NCBI RefSeq assembly: GCF_014205895.1
Contig: NZ_JACHFC010000001.1
Coordinates: forward strand, 248,001-312,000
Reading direction: 5' to 3'
DNA length: 64,000 nt
Source: Borreliella lanei
GTDB taxonomy: Bacteria > Spirochaetota > Spirochaetia > Borreliales > Borreliaceae
Positions 29,905-39,574 of this stretch are shown one piece after another (position 1 is the stretch's first letter; each line of letters starts with the position of its first letter). The notes beneath the pieces were generated by a model. That model searched no databases and was not told the DNA's origin. It saw nothing but the letters and a program-made list of their open reading frames with translations. The translations under genes and the position numbers were made by a program.

Positions 29905-31407
29905 ATGAATTCTTATGATTTTATAACAGCTTTGATACCAATAACCCTAATAATTATTGGACTTGGCATAATAAAAAAGCCAGCTTACTATGTAATACCC
30001 ATATCATTAATAGCCACTATTGCTATAGTTATATTTTATAAAAACTTGGGAATGTTAAACACAAGTCTTGCAATGCTTGAAGGCGCCTTAATGGGAATAT
30101 GGCCAATAGCAACTGTAATTATTGCTGCCATATTTACATACAAAATGTCAGAAGATCAAAAAGACATAGAAACTATTAAAAATATTTTATCAAACGTATC
30201 TTCTGATAGAAGAATTATAGTCTTGCTAGTAGCATGGGGATTTGGAAATTTTTTAGAAGGAGTTGCTGGATATGGAACTGCTGTTGCAATCCCCGTGTCA
30301 ATATTAATAGCAATGGGATTTGAACCATTTTTTGCCTGCTTAATCTGCTTAATAATGAATACCTCATCAACCGCCTATGGATCTGTGGGAATCCCTATAA
30401 TATCTTTAGCTCAAGCAACTAACTTGGATGTTAACGTCGTTTCATCTGAGATTGCATTCCAACTAATACTTCCAACCTTAATAATACCTTTTGTACTGGT
30501 AATTCTTACAGAAGGAGGCATTAAAGGATTAAAAGGGGTATTCCTTCTTACCCTACTTTCAGGAATGTCAATGGCAATATCTCAAGTATTTATATCAAAA
30601 GCTTTAGGTCCAGAACTTCCTGCAATCCTTGGAAGCATTCTTTCTATGACAATAACAATAGTTTATGCAAAGTTTTTTGGAAATAAAGAAACTTCAGAGC
30701 GCCAAAACAAAAACATAATACCCTTATCAAAAGGAATTATTGCCTGCTCGCCCTATATTTTAATAGTAGCATTTATAGTGCTTGTATCTCCTCTTTTTAA
30801 CAAAATTCACGAATACCTAAAAACTTTTCAAAGCACTATTAGTATTTATCCAGAAGCAAATCCCCTACACTTTAAATGGATTATTTCTCCGGGCTTCTTG
30901 ATTGTGCTCGCAACAATAATATCCTATTCAATACGAGGAGTTCCAATATTAAAGCAGCTAAAAATATTTACACTAACCTTGAAAAAAATGGCATTATCTT
31001 CATTTATAATCATATGCATTGTTGCAATATCAAGATTAATGACACACAGCGGAATGATAAGAGATCTTGCTAATGGAATCTCAATAATAACAGGTAAATT
31101 TGGCCCATTATTTAGTCCACTAATTGGAGCTATTGGGACATTTTTAACAGGAAGTGACACAGTTTCAAATGTTCTTTTTGGACCTTTACAAACGCAAATG
31201 GCAGAAAATATTGGAGCAAATCCTTACTGGCTTGCAGCAGCAAATACAACAGGAGCAACTGGGGGAAAAATGATTTCTCCCCAAAACATCACAATAGCAA
31301 CAACAACTGCTGGATTAATTGGGCAAGAAGGCAAACTTTTATCAAAAACAATAATTTATGCCTTATTCTACATTTTAGCAACGGGATTGCTAGTTTATTT
31401 AGTATAA
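29905..31407 (+). CDS. lctP: L-lactate permease (LctP/LldP family)
   Basis: A 500-residue inner-membrane lactate/proton symporter with about 12-14 hydrophobic segments. Family signatures include NFLEGVAGYGTAVAIP (about residue 117-132), MNTSSTAYGSVGIP (about 151-164) and, near the C terminus, TGSDTVSNVLFGPLQ and ANTTGATGGKMISPQNI. In this fermentative organism the permease could work as exporter of lactate as well as importer. The ribosome binding site AAAGGAG lies eight bases before the ATG. The stop codon is part of a set of competing hairpins before p66. Confidence 0.94.
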   Translation: MNSYDFITALIPITLIIIGLGIIKKPAYYVIPISLIATIAIVIFYKNLGMLNTSLAMLEGALMGIWPIATVIIAAIFTYKMSEDQKDIETIKNILSNVSSDRRIIVLLVAWGFGNFLEGVAGYGTAVAIPVSILIAMGFEPFFACLICLIMNTSSTAYGSVGIPIISLAQATNLDVNVVSSEIAFQLILPTLIIPFVLVILTEGGIKGLKGVFLLTLLSGMSMAISQVFISKALGPELPAILGSILSMTITIVYAKFFGNKETSERQNKNIIPLSKGIIACSPYILIVAFIVLVSPLFNKIHEYLKTFQSTISIYPEANPLHFKWIISPGFLIVLATIISYSIRGVPILKQLKIFTLTLKKMALSSFIIICIVAISRLMTHSGMIRDLANGISIITGKFGPLFSPLIGAIGTFLTGSDTVSNVLFGPLQTQMAENIGANPYWLAAANTTGATGGKMISPQNITIATTTAGLIGQEGKLLSKTIIYALFYILATGLLVYLV

Positions 31408-31461
31408 ATTAATCATTTAAAATAAATAAGATTAATTTATACTAAAATTAATCTTATTTAT
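31401..31461 (+). other. two overlapping, mutually exclusive hairpins between lctP and p66
   Basis: Hairpin 1 pairs 31401-31413 with 31431-31443 (13 bp, perfect). Hairpin 2 pairs 31422-31436 with 31447-31461 (15 bp, perfect, 10-base loop). The two share bases 31431-31436, so only one can form at a time. The first arm includes the lctP stop. Neither is followed by a T run. Confidence 0.6.
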
Positions 31462-31499
31462 AAATTTGAATAATTTAAAAATCACAAAATACTAATATG

Positions 31500-31654
31500 A
31501 CCTTGAATTTTTACCTAATATTTTAATATTATATACATGTTATATATATGTTAATATATTATATATAATAGCATATGTATAATATATTTATTAATACGTT
31601 TAATTAATAACTAGAACTAATAAAAGTTTATAGTTACAACAGGAAGGTATAACT
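31500..31654 (+). promoter_or_regulatory. p66 upstream region
   Basis: The 240-base gap before p66 is almost pure A+T, with several TATAAT-like sequences (for example TATAAT at 31578-31583) and overlapping TATATA-rich partial dyads around 31530-31590. AGGAAGG about eight bases before the ATG is a strong ribosome binding site. I cannot pick the start site from sequence alone. Confidence 0.4.
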
Positions 31655-33514
31655 ATGAAAAACCACATTTTATATAAATTAATTATATTTTTAACTACAT
31701 CTGCAGCAATATTTGCAGCAGACACATTAAATGAAAAAGATATATTTAAAATAAATCCATGGATGCCGACATTTGGATTTGAAAACACAAGCGAATTCAG
31801 ATTAGATATGGATGAGCTTGTTCCTGGGTTTGAAAATAAAAGCAAAATTACCATTAAGCTTAAACCATTTGAGGCTAATCCCGAATTAGGCAAAGACGAT
31901 CCATTCTCAGCTTACATTAAGGTAGAAGATCTTGCATTAAAAGCAGAAGGCAAAAAAGGTGATCAATTTAAAATTGACGTAGGAGATATTACAGCCCAAA
32001 TCAATATGTACGATTTTTTTATTAAAATAAGTACTATGACGGATTTTGACTTTAATAAAGAGTCTTTGTTTAGTTTTGCACCTATGACTGGATTTAAAAG
32101 CACTTATTATGGATTCCCAAGCAATGATAGAGCAGTAAGGGGAACAATTCTTGCAAGAGGTACTTCTAAAAACATAGGAACAATTCAGCTGGGATACAAA
32201 CTCCCAAAACTCGACCTTACATTTGCAATAGGCGGAACAGGCACGGGTAACAGAAATCAAGAAAATGACAAAGACACCCCTTACAATAAAACATATCAGG
32301 GAATCCTTTATGGAATTCAAGCAAAATGGAAGCCAATAAAAAATCTACTTGATCAAAATGAAGATACTAAATCTGTAATTGCAGAAACACCTTTTGAATT
32401 AAATTTTGGCTTGTCAGGAGCCTATGGAAATGAAACATTCAATAATTCATCAATAACATACTCTTTAAAAGATAAATCCGTAATTGGCAACGATTTATTA
32501 AGTCCAACTTTATCAAATTCTGCAATTTTAGCATCTTTTGGAGCTCAATACAAGCTTGGACTAACAAAAATAAATGATAAAAATACTTATCTTATTTTGC
32601 AAATGGGAACTGATTTTGGAATAGATCCTTTTGCAAGCGATTTTTCTGTATTTGGACACATCTCAAAAGCAGCGAATTTCAAAAAAGAAACATCCTCAGA
32701 TCCTAATAAAAAAGCTGAAAACATATTTGATCCAAATGGCAATTCTCTTAATTTCAGTAAAAATACAGAATTAGGCATTGCATTTTCAACAGGAGCAAGC
32801 ATAGGATTTGCTTGGAATAAAGATACTGGCGAAAAAGAATCCTGGGCGGTTAAAGGATCTGATTCCTACAGTACAAGACTATTTGGAGAACAAGACAAAA
32901 AATCTGGAGTTGCATTAGGAATAAGCTATGGACAAAACCTTTACAGATCTAAAGATACCGAAAAAAGATTAAAAACCATATCCGAAAATACATTTCAAAG
33001 CTTAAATGTTGAAATTTCAAGTTATGAAGACAACAAAAAAGGGATTATAAATGGACTAGGATGGATAACATCAATCGGCCTTTACGATATTTTAAGACAA
33101 AAATCTGTAGAAAACTATCCTACATCAACTCCAAGTACTAATGAAAGCAATCAAGCTGGACAAAGTTCAACAAGCACAAAGACTACAACACCTAATCTAA
33201 CATTTGAAGATGCAATGAAACTCGGCTTGGCTTTATATCTTGATTATGCAATTCCAATAACATCCATTTCAACAGAAGCATATGTAGTACCCTATATTGG
33301 AGCATACATTTTAGGACCTTCTAATAAACTCTCAAGCGATGCTACAAAAATTTATTTAAAAACAGGACTTAGCCTTGAAAAACTAATAAGATTTACAACA
33401 ATTTCTCTTGGATGGGATTCAAATAACATTATAGAACTTGCTAATAAAAACACAAATAATGCTGCTATTGGAAGTGCTTTCTTGCAATTCAAAATAGCCT
33501 ACAGCGGAAGCTAA
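31655..33514 (+). CDS. p66: outer membrane porin and integrin-binding adhesin P66
   Basis: A 619-residue outer membrane protein with signal peptide (cleavage near AAIFA-ADT, residue 21). The rest is rich in amphipathic beta strands, repeated Gly/aromatic alternation and ends with an aromatic-containing strand (AYSGS preceded by FLQFKI), as expected for a beta barrel. P66 is known as a high-conductance porin that binds beta-3 integrins and is needed for infection. The most variable part here is a Ser/Thr-rich surface loop around residues 490-515 (STPSTNESNQAGQSSTSTK), consistent with an exposed, antibody-selected loop. Recognition is by direct recall of the protein sequence. It has its own strong terminator. 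Confidence 0.97.
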   Translation: MKNHILYKLIIFLTTSAAIFAADTLNEKDIFKINPWMPTFGFENTSEFRLDMDELVPGFENKSKITIKLKPFEANPELGKDDPFSAYIKVEDLALKAEGKKGDQFKIDVGDITAQINMYDFFIKISTMTDFDFNKESLFSFAPMTGFKSTYYGFPSNDRAVRGTILARGTSKNIGTIQLGYKLPKLDLTFAIGGTGTGNRNQENDKDTPYNKTYQGILYGIQAKWKPIKNLLDQNEDTKSVIAETPFELNFGLSGAYGNETFNNSSITYSLKDKSVIGNDLLSPTLSNSAILASFGAQYKLGLTKINDKNTYLILQMGTDFGIDPFASDFSVFGHISKAANFKKETSSDPNKKAENIFDPNGNSLNFSKNTELGIAFSTGASIGFAWNKDTGEKESWAVKGSDSYSTRLFGEQDKKSGVALGISYGQNLYRSKDTEKRLKTISENTFQSLNVEISSYEDNKKGIINGLGWITSIGLYDILRQKSVENYPTSTPSTNESNQAGQSSTSTKTTTPNLTFEDAMKLGLALYLDYAIPITSISTEAYVVPYIGAYILGPSNKLSSDATKIYLKTGLSLEKLIRFTTISLGWDSNNIIELANKNTNNAAIGSAFLQFKIAYSGS

Positions 33515-33515
33515 C

Positions 33516-33543
33516 AAAACGAAGGGCTTTGGCCCTTCGTTTT
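33516..33543. terminator. strong bidirectional terminator after p66
   Basis: A 12-bp stem with arms 33516-33527 and 33532-33543 (core CGAAGGGC / GCCCTTCG), a four-base loop, A run before and T run after. It also faces the convergent J-protein gene ending at 33571. Confidence 0.92.
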
Positions 33544-33570
33544 TATCTTTAAAAACAATTGATCAATTGA

Positions 33571-34323
33571 TCACCTTATATTTCTTTCCCTGCAAATTTT
33601 TTCATAAGCATCTTGAATTTTAATAAATTTATCATTTGCATCTTTTTGCTTTACAGGATCATTTGCAAACTTATCAGGATGATATTTTATAACAAGGCTT
33701 TTATACGCCTTTTTAATCTCCTCATCGCTAGCACTATATGTTAACCCCAAAACACTATAGGGATTTACAATTTTAATATTAATATCTTTATAAGCTTCAT
33801 AACCATCAGATTCAAGTTCTAAAAAAACACCAACATAAGAAATAAATTTTTCAGCTTCTAAATTTTTATACCTAGCAAGCCTGTTAATTTCTTTAAGAGA
33901 GGAAAAAAGCCATATAAAAAGATCTTTATGCTGAAAATAGCCAAGCTTAAGGGTATATAAAATTTTATCAGCATTATTATTTTTAGTAATAGCAGAATGA
34001 AAAATAGTATACAATTCCGATTTGCCACGTTCAGACAAATTTAAAGAATTGATAATAAAATTAACATAATTTAGCTGCTCTCCGGTTACAGTTCCCAAAA
34101 TAGATAGCAATTTAGCCATTAATAAAAAAGAAAGTTTATAAAATTCAAACTCTCTAGATCTAGAATATGAATAATCTCTTGTAAAATATATTCTAAAAAC
34201 ACCTAAAAAACTAAATAATATCAACACAAAAGGAAATAAGATAAAAAGCATTGCTATTAAAACGGGATTAAAAATAAAAATAAACAACAACGCTAAAAAA
34301 AACACTCTAATTGGGCTTGGCAT
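33571..34323 (-). CDS. membrane-anchored J-domain protein, DjlA-like
   Basis: A 250-residue protein with an N-terminal hydrophobic region (about residues 6-45, probably two membrane passes or a hairpin), a central helical region (about 65-175) resembling the TerB-like domain of DjlA, and a C-terminal J domain starting NPYSVLGLTYSA with the HPD tripeptide in KYHPDKF (H about 215). J proteins stimulate DnaK; DjlA types do so at the inner membrane. The gene lies 26 bases after glyA on the same strand. A GGAGG site precedes a different, out-of-frame ATG, and lies 13 bases from the true ATG. Confidence 0.85.
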   Translation of the reverse strand: MPSPIRVFFLALLFIFIFNPVLIAMLFILFPFVLILFSFLGVFRIYFTRDYSYSRSREFEFYKLSFLLMAKLLSILGTVTGEQLNYVNFIINSLNLSERGKSELYTIFHSAITKNNNADKILYTLKLGYFQHKDLFIWLFSSLKEINRLARYKNLEAEKFISYVGVFLELESDGYEAYKDINIKIVNPYSVLGLTYSASDEEIKKAYKSLVIKYHPDKFANDPVKQKDANDKFIKIQDAYEKICRERNIR

Positions 34324-34349
34324 TTATTGATCATAACCTCCAAACGTAA

Positions 34350-35603
34350 TTAAGGCATGTCAAAATCTCTAATAAATTTTACAACTTCCTTTTTTATTTG
34401 TTTTAATTCAATATCAGACTTTGCCTTTAAAGCCCTAACAATAAATTTAGCAACATTTAAAGAATCACTTTCATTTAAGCCCCTAGAAGTAATAGCAGCG
34501 CCCCCAATTCTAATGCCAGAAGCCAAAGAAGGGCTTTTTTTATCAAAAGGAATAGCATTTTTATTTAAAGTGATATTTACACTCTCAAGTAATTTCTCAG
34601 CATCAGCACCAGTAAGATCCGAGCTACTAAGATCAACCAAAAACAAATGGTTGTCCGTGCCCCCACTAACAATACGAAATCCTTCCGATTTAAAATATTC
34701 AGCCATAACTTTAGTATTTTTTATTACGTTAGCAATGTATTCTTTAAAATTTTCTTGAAGAGCCTCTTTGAATGCAACAGCCTTACCCGCAATAACATGA
34801 ACTAACGGACCCCCTTGAGTTCCAGGAAAAACTGTAGAATTTACAGCATTAAACAAAGGCCTCTCTTTTCCATTAAAGTTTACTAATTCGTCAAAATCCT
34901 TTCCAGAAAGTATTATTCCGCCCCTTGGGCCTCTTAAAGTTTTATGCGTAGTACTTGTAGTAAGATGCGCCACATCAATTGAAGAATTATGAAACCCAGC
35001 AACAATAAGGCCTGCAATATGCGCAATATCACACAAAAGATAAGCAGAAACATCGTCTGCTATTTCTCTAAATTTTTTAAAATCAATTTCTCTTGAATAA
35101 GAAGAAGCTCCAGCTATTATTAAATTTGGTCTACAATCTCTAGCTATTTTATGAACTTCATCATAATCAATTAGCTCAGAATCTCTAGAAACACCATAAA
35201 AATAAGTGTTAAAAAATATACCAGAAAAATTTACCCTGCTGCCATGAGTTAAATGTCCCCCATGAGATAATTGCATACCAAGAATCCTGTCTCCTGGACT
35301 AATAAGAGCCATTATGGCAGCCATATTGGCCTGAGATCCGCTATGCGGCTGAACATTAACATATTTTGCGCCAAAAAGCTCTTTTGCTCTTGAAATTGCT
35401 AAAGTTTCAATCTCATCAATAAAAGAACAACCACCATAATATCGATTCAAAGGATATCCTTCAGCATACTTATTGGTTAAAATACTCCCAACAGCCTGCC
35501 TTATCTCTAAAGATGTAAAATTTTCAGAAGCAATAAGCTCAATATGTTCTCTTTCTCTTAATTTTTCTTTCTCAATTAAATTAAATATTTGATCATCTCT
35601 CAT
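34350..35603 (-). CDS. glyA: serine hydroxymethyltransferase
   Basis: A 417-residue PLP enzyme that interconverts serine and glycine with tetrahydrofolate, supplying one-carbon units. The PLP lysine is in [15 protein letters not shown] (about residue 222-236), DIAHIAGL holds the cofactor-ring aspartate, and the N-terminal [10 protein letters not shown] and NKYAEGYP substrate segments are intact. Length is typical. Its start codon overlaps the stop of the upstream membrane protein gene by one base (TAATG), so translation is coupled. It is third in the run cysS, TIG/transglutaminase-like gene, glyA, J protein. Confidence 0.97.
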   Translation of the reverse strand: MRDDQIFNLIEKEKLREREHIELIASENFTSLEIRQAVGSILTNKYAEGYPLNRYYGGCSFIDEIETLAISRAKELFGAKYVNVQPHSGSQANMAAIMALISPGDRILGMQLSHGGHLTHGSRVNFSGIFFNTYFYGVSRDSELIDYDEVHKIARDCRPNLIIAGASSYSREIDFKKFREIADDVSAYLLCDIAHIAGLIVAGFHNSSIDVAHLTTSTTHKTLRGPRGGIILSGKDFDELVNFNGKERPLFNAVNSTVFPGTQGGPLVHVIAGKAVAFKEALQENFKEYIANVIKNTKVMAEYFKSEGFRIVSGGTDNHLFLVDLSSSDLTGADAEKLLESVNITLNKNAIPFDKKSPSLASGIRIGGAAITSRGLNESDSLNVAKFIVRALKAKSDIELKQIKKEVVKFIRDFDMP

Positions 35604-37159
35604 TAAAAATTATCCTCCAAAACAAACCTATGCATTAAAGAATACGATCCGTTCGTCAAGCTTTTGTACTTTAAAAACCCAGAATCTAAATATCCGTCAA
35701 AAAATTCATTTTTATCATAGTCCTCTTTGCATCCATATTGAATATAGTTATGAGACATATTCAAAAAATACTTAGAGCTATCCTTAAATAATACTACATT
35801 TATTATATCAAAATATACAAAACCAACCCCAGCTAAAAGAAATTCAAACCAAAAATGCTCATTTAATTTAAGAGAATTAGAATCATAGTAAAGCCCAACT
35901 ATATTTCTCAGCGGAATCTCATGCTTTAAAAATAACAAATTCGTAAGAACTATTAAATTGCTAGATGAAATTTTTCTTTCTTTAATAGAATCCTTTAAAC
36001 TTAAATTATTCTCAACAATTTCAAAATTTAAAGTCAAAACATCAATAATTGCTTTAGCTAACTTATAAACTGAATTACTGCCAGCGGTCTTGGATAAAAT
36101 TAGAGAATCTAGCGGCATTAAATCAATAGAATTGTAAGATAAATAATCTTTTTCTTTGTCTTGAATGTACTTTTTATACTCTTGATTGTTAATATCTCTA
36201 TTAAACTCAATGCTTTCTAAATATTTTGCATCTAAAAATTGCAAATTAAGTTTATGAGTCTTCACTTTAGTCTTAAAAATAAATTTATTTGTCTTTAAGT
36301 TTTCAAAAAATAAATTACCAATATTAAAATCAAGATGCTCATTACTGCGTTCCATAATTTTTTGACGCTCATTTTCAACCGGTCTTAAATAGAAGATATT
36401 AAAATTAATATCTTCGGAGGTTGAATCAAAATTACTACTAATATCTTGACTAAAATAAATCTCTTCAATTATTGTAAACTCTTTCGAATCACCCAAAGTC
36501 CACTTAAAAAAATCATCTTTAACAGAAAATGGCACCTTATTGCTTTGAATATTGTCCAATAAAACATAAAGCTTCCCACCAGAATTTAAAGTTCTAGGAG
36601 AAATAAATTCTACTCTATTCTCAGAAACATCTAAAATATTTTGAGGTAAAATTGTATAAAGTTTGTCCCTAGTTTCAAGAAAAATTTTAATAGTACTAGA
36701 ATGTGAAAACAAATTCATACCCTGCAATAAAGTTGAAGAATTGGCATTTAAAATTATTTTATCCTCTGAAAAAATAAAAGGCAAATTTTCCTTATTAAGC
36801 TTAACAGGAACTTGCCTACTAATAACAAGAAAAAGTTCGTTGCTAGTACCCCTTTCGCCTTTTACAAAAATAAGTCCAGAATTTACTTCATCCGTAATTT
36901 TAAAAACTATTTCGGTATTATTCCAACTAATAATACTGCTTTTAACTAAATAATTATTGTTGATATTAATCTCTCCTGTACTGTAGCCCAAATTATTCCC
37001 CTTAATAACAATAATATCCTTGTGTGAAGTGGGAATTGGAGATATATCATAAATAATTGGCTTTGAATAAAATAAAAATCCAGAAAAAACAAATAAAAAT
37101 AAAAAAATAATAAAAATTAAGCTTAAATAAAAATATTTGTTTTTTAAAAAAATAGCCAA
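35603..37159 (-). CDS. membrane-anchored protein with two IPT/TIG-like domains and an inactive transglutaminase-like domain
   Basis: A 518-residue protein. Residues 10-32 form a single membrane anchor with the rest probably outside the cytoplasm. Two Ig-like IPT/TIG-type domains seem to follow (about 34-115, with [15 protein letters not shown] and VIKGNNLG; and about 120-215). Residues 365-460 resemble the transglutaminase core: the helix with [18 protein letters not shown] matches the family's LLRALGIPARVVxGY pattern, and NEHFWFEF then FVYFDI match the His (435) and Asp (451) of the triad. The position of the catalytic Cys is Ser399, so the domain may be non-enzymatic. It starts three bases after cysS. 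The domain reading is by eye. Confidence 0.7.
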   Translation of the reverse strand: MAIFLKNKYFYLSLIFIIFLFLFVFSGFLFYSKPIIYDISPIPTSHKDIIVIKGNNLGYSTGEININNNYLVKSSIISWNNTEIVFKITDEVNSGLIFVKGERGTSNELFLVISRQVPVKLNKENLPFIFSEDKIILNANSSTLLQGMNLFSHSSTIKIFLETRDKLYTILPQNILDVSENRVEFISPRTLNSGGKLYVLLDNIQSNKVPFSVKDDFFKWTLGDSKEFTIIEEIYFSQDISSNFDSTSEDINFNIFYLRPVENERQKIMERSNEHLDFNIGNLFFENLKTNKFIFKTKVKTHKLNLQFLDAKYLESIEFNRDINNQEYKKYIQDKEKDYLSYNSIDLMPLDSLILSKTAGSNSVYKLAKAIIDVLTLNFEIVENNLSLKDSIKERKISSSNLIVLTNLLFLKHEIPLRNIVGLYYDSNSLKLNEHFWFEFLLAGVGFVYFDIINVVLFKDSSKYFLNMSHNYIQYGCKEDYDKNEFFDGYLDSGFLKYKSLTNGSYSLMHRFVLEDNF

Positions 37160-37162
37160 ATA

Positions 37163-38605
37163 CTAGCCTCTTTTAACCTTAGTTCCTTCCTTAGTATCAA
37201 CCAAAACAAAACCTTTTTTGGCAAAAAAGTCTCTAATTTCATCAGCACGCTTAAAATTTTTTTCACATTTAGCTATTCTTCTCTCTTCAATCAAAGCCTT
37301 CATATTCTCATCAATAACTACATCATGATTTTCTAAATTTTTTAAAATTTCTTCTCTCAGATTAAGCGACATAACCTCATCAAAAATAAAAGCTAATCTA
37401 AGCTTTGAAACAAGGCCTAGATTTTCAGATTTGATTATCTCCCAAAGCAAAGCCAATCCTTGAGAAACATTTAAATCAAAAGAAACTTTTTCTACAAAAG
37501 AGCCATAATATTCTTTTTCTAAGCTAAAACCAAAATTTTTCAAATCCTTATTAAGTATATTCAAATCAACTTGATCTAAAGATTCATAAAAATAACTTAA
37601 CTTGTTTATCAAATTTTCTCTAGCAATCTTGCTTGCTTGAAGATTATCCAATGAAAATTTTAATTGGTTCCTATAATGTGATGTCAAACACAAATATCTA
37701 AAATCAAGAGGGGAAAAATTTTGATCTTCCAAGTCTTTAACTGTAATAAAATTTCCGCGTGACTTTGACATTTTATTATAATCCATAATCAAAAATTCTC
37801 CATGAACAAAGACGTCACACCATTTTTTATTCAAAAAACACTCTGCTATTGCTATTTCATTTATGTGGTGAACTCCAATATGATCAACTCCTCCCAAATG
37901 AATATCAAGCGTATCTTTGAAATACTCCAAATTCATAGCAGCGCATTCCAAATGCCAACTTGGATAACCAAATCCCCAAGGAGAATCCCATTTCATCTCC
38001 TGATCTTTAAACTTAGAATTAGTAAACCACAAAACAAAATCGGTTTTATTTCTTTTAAATTTATCAACATCAACTCTGGGCAAAGTCATATCTTTATCAA
38101 TAAGATCAATGCCGGCCATCTCACCATAGCTTTTAAAACAAGAAGTATCAAAATACACATTACCATTAGAAAAATAAGTAATTTTTTTTTCTTCAAGAAT
38201 TTTAACAACCTCTATCATGATGGGAATATGTTTACTTGCAACAAGAACTTTGTTGGGATATACAATGTTTAATTTTCTACAATCGTTAAAAAAAGCATCT
38301 GTAAAAAATTCGCTAATCTCATAAGCTGTAAGGCCCTTTTCTCTTGCAGTCTTAGCAACTTTATCTTCTCCATCATCAAGATCACCTGTTAAATGCCCAA
38401 TATCTGTAATATTCATCGCATAATTAACTTTATACCCTAAAAACCTTAAAGTTTTAATTAATAAATCTCCAAAAATATAAGTTCTAAAATTTCCTATGTG
38501 AGCGTAATTATAAACAGTAGGCCCGCAAGCATACACTTTAACATTTTCAAAATTTGTTAATTCTGAAAAATCCTTTGTTCTAGTATTATATAACTTTAAA
38601 ATCAT
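37163..38605 (-). CDS. cysS: cysteinyl-tRNA synthetase
   Basis: A 480-residue class I synthetase. The zinc and HIGH region is [15 protein letters not shown] (about residues 26-40), another zinc part is WHLECAAM (about 218), and HHINEIA supplies the fourth ligand; the KMSKS loop is NKMSKSRGN (about 277). The DALR-type anticodon region and a C-terminal segment with [14 protein letters not shown] complete it. It is transcribed apart from murB, with 51 bases between starts, and leads the operon that continues through glyA to the J protein. Confidence 0.97.
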   Translation of the reverse strand: MILKLYNTRTKDFSELTNFENVKVYACGPTVYNYAHIGNFRTYIFGDLLIKTLRFLGYKVNYAMNITDIGHLTGDLDDGEDKVAKTAREKGLTAYEISEFFTDAFFNDCRKLNIVYPNKVLVASKHIPIMIEVVKILEEKKITYFSNGNVYFDTSCFKSYGEMAGIDLIDKDMTLPRVDVDKFKRNKTDFVLWFTNSKFKDQEMKWDSPWGFGYPSWHLECAAMNLEYFKDTLDIHLGGVDHIGVHHINEIAIAECFLNKKWCDVFVHGEFLIMDYNKMSKSRGNFITVKDLEDQNFSPLDFRYLCLTSHYRNQLKFSLDNLQASKIARENLINKLSYFYESLDQVDLNILNKDLKNFGFSLEKEYYGSFVEKVSFDLNVSQGLALLWEIIKSENLGLVSKLRLAFIFDEVMSLNLREEILKNLENHDVVIDENMKALIEERRIAKCEKNFKRADEIRDFFAKKGFVLVDTKEGTKVKRG

Positions 38606-38618
38606 ACATTTCTCAAAA

Positions 38619-38647
38619 TTGAAAAAATAAAAAATCTAATTTATTAT
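38619..38647 (+). promoter_or_regulatory. predicted murB promoter, leaderless start
   Basis: TTGAAA (38619-38624) and TATTAT (38642-38647) are 17 bases apart. The start site would fall at about 38654, within three bases of the murB ATG at 38657. No Shine-Dalgarno sequence precedes that ATG. Confidence 0.55.
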
Positions 38648-38656
38648 TAAGTACGT

Positions 38657-39565
38657 ATGCCTAAAAGCCTAAATAATTTTCTTAAAAAAATCAACATTAA
38701 GCCTCAAACAAAAAATCTAGCTGACTATACAACATATAAAATTGGAAACATTTCAAAATTATTTCTCACTCCTAAAAATATTAAGGAAGCTGAAAATATT
38801 TTTAAAGCAGCAATAGAAGAGGAAATTAAACTATTTATTCTTGGGGGAGGATCGAATATTTTGGTCAATGACGATAAAGAACTTGATTTTCCAATAATAT
38901 ACACTGGATATCTAAACAAAATAGAAATTCACGAAAATAAAATTATTGGCGAATGTGGTGCAAATTTTGAAAATTTATGTAAAATTGCACTTGATAACAG
39001 CTTAAGTGGCCTAGAATTTATCTATGGACTACCCGGAACACTAGGAGGCGCTGTATGGATGAATGCTAGATGCTTTGGAAATGAAATCTCTGAAATACTA
39101 AAAAAAATTACATTTATAAATGATAAAGGAAAAACTATTTGCAAAGAATTTAAAAAAGAAGACTTTAAGTATAAAATATCACCTTTTCAAAATAAAAACT
39201 TTTTCATATTAAAAATTGAATTGAATTTAAAAAAAGACAATAAAAAAATTATTGAAGAAAAAATGAATAAAAATAAGCAAGCAAGAATAAATAGGGGTCA
39301 CTATCTATTTCCAAGTAGTGGAAGCACTTTTAAAAACAATAAAGCATTTCTCAAGCCTAGTGGACAAATAATTGAAGAGTGCAAACTTAAAGGATTAAGC
39401 ATTGGAGGCGCCACAGTATCTAAATATCATGGAAACTTTATTATCAATATTAACAATGCCACTTCCAACGACATAAAAAGCTTAATTGAAAAAGTAAAAG
39501 CCGAAGTCTACTCGAAAACTGGGCTTTTACTTGAAGAAGAAGTTCTTTACATAGGATTCAATTAA
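38657..39565 (+). CDS. murB: UDP-N-acetylenolpyruvoylglucosamine reductase
   Basis: A 302-residue FAD enzyme that reduces UDP-GlcNAc-enolpyruvate to UDP-MurNAc, the second committed step of peptidoglycan synthesis. The FAD-binding segment GGGSNILV (about residues 58-65), GLPGTLGGAVWMNARCFG (about 121-138), the SGSTFKN stretch with the catalytic serine (about 215), and the C-terminal HGNFIIN are all present; the short length and lack of an insertion match type IIb (Gram-positive-like) MurB. There is no ribosome binding site, and a promoter ends just before the ATG, suggesting a leaderless message. It is convergent with a chemoreceptor gene. Confidence 0.95.
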   Translation: MPKSLNNFLKKINIKPQTKNLADYTTYKIGNISKLFLTPKNIKEAENIFKAAIEEEIKLFILGGGSNILVNDDKELDFPIIYTGYLNKIEIHENKIIGECGANFENLCKIALDNSLSGLEFIYGLPGTLGGAVWMNARCFGNEISEILKKITFINDKGKTICKEFKKEDFKYKISPFQNKNFFILKIELNLKKDNKKIIEEKMNKNKQARINRGHYLFPSSGSTFKNNKAFLKPSGQIIEECKLKGLSIGGATVSKYHGNFIININNATSNDIKSLIEKVKAEVYSKTGLLLEEEVLYIGFN

Positions 39566-39574
39566 TCAAAAAGA

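Noticed and set aside
31500-31600. TATA-rich dyads before p66 considered as an origin or a regulator site
   Set aside because: The stretch is nearly pure A+T and the dyads are imperfect; such patterns are expected by chance at this composition.
38802-38919. Minus-strand open frame within murB
   Set aside because: It is a shadow of murB, which has complete family motifs in the other strand.
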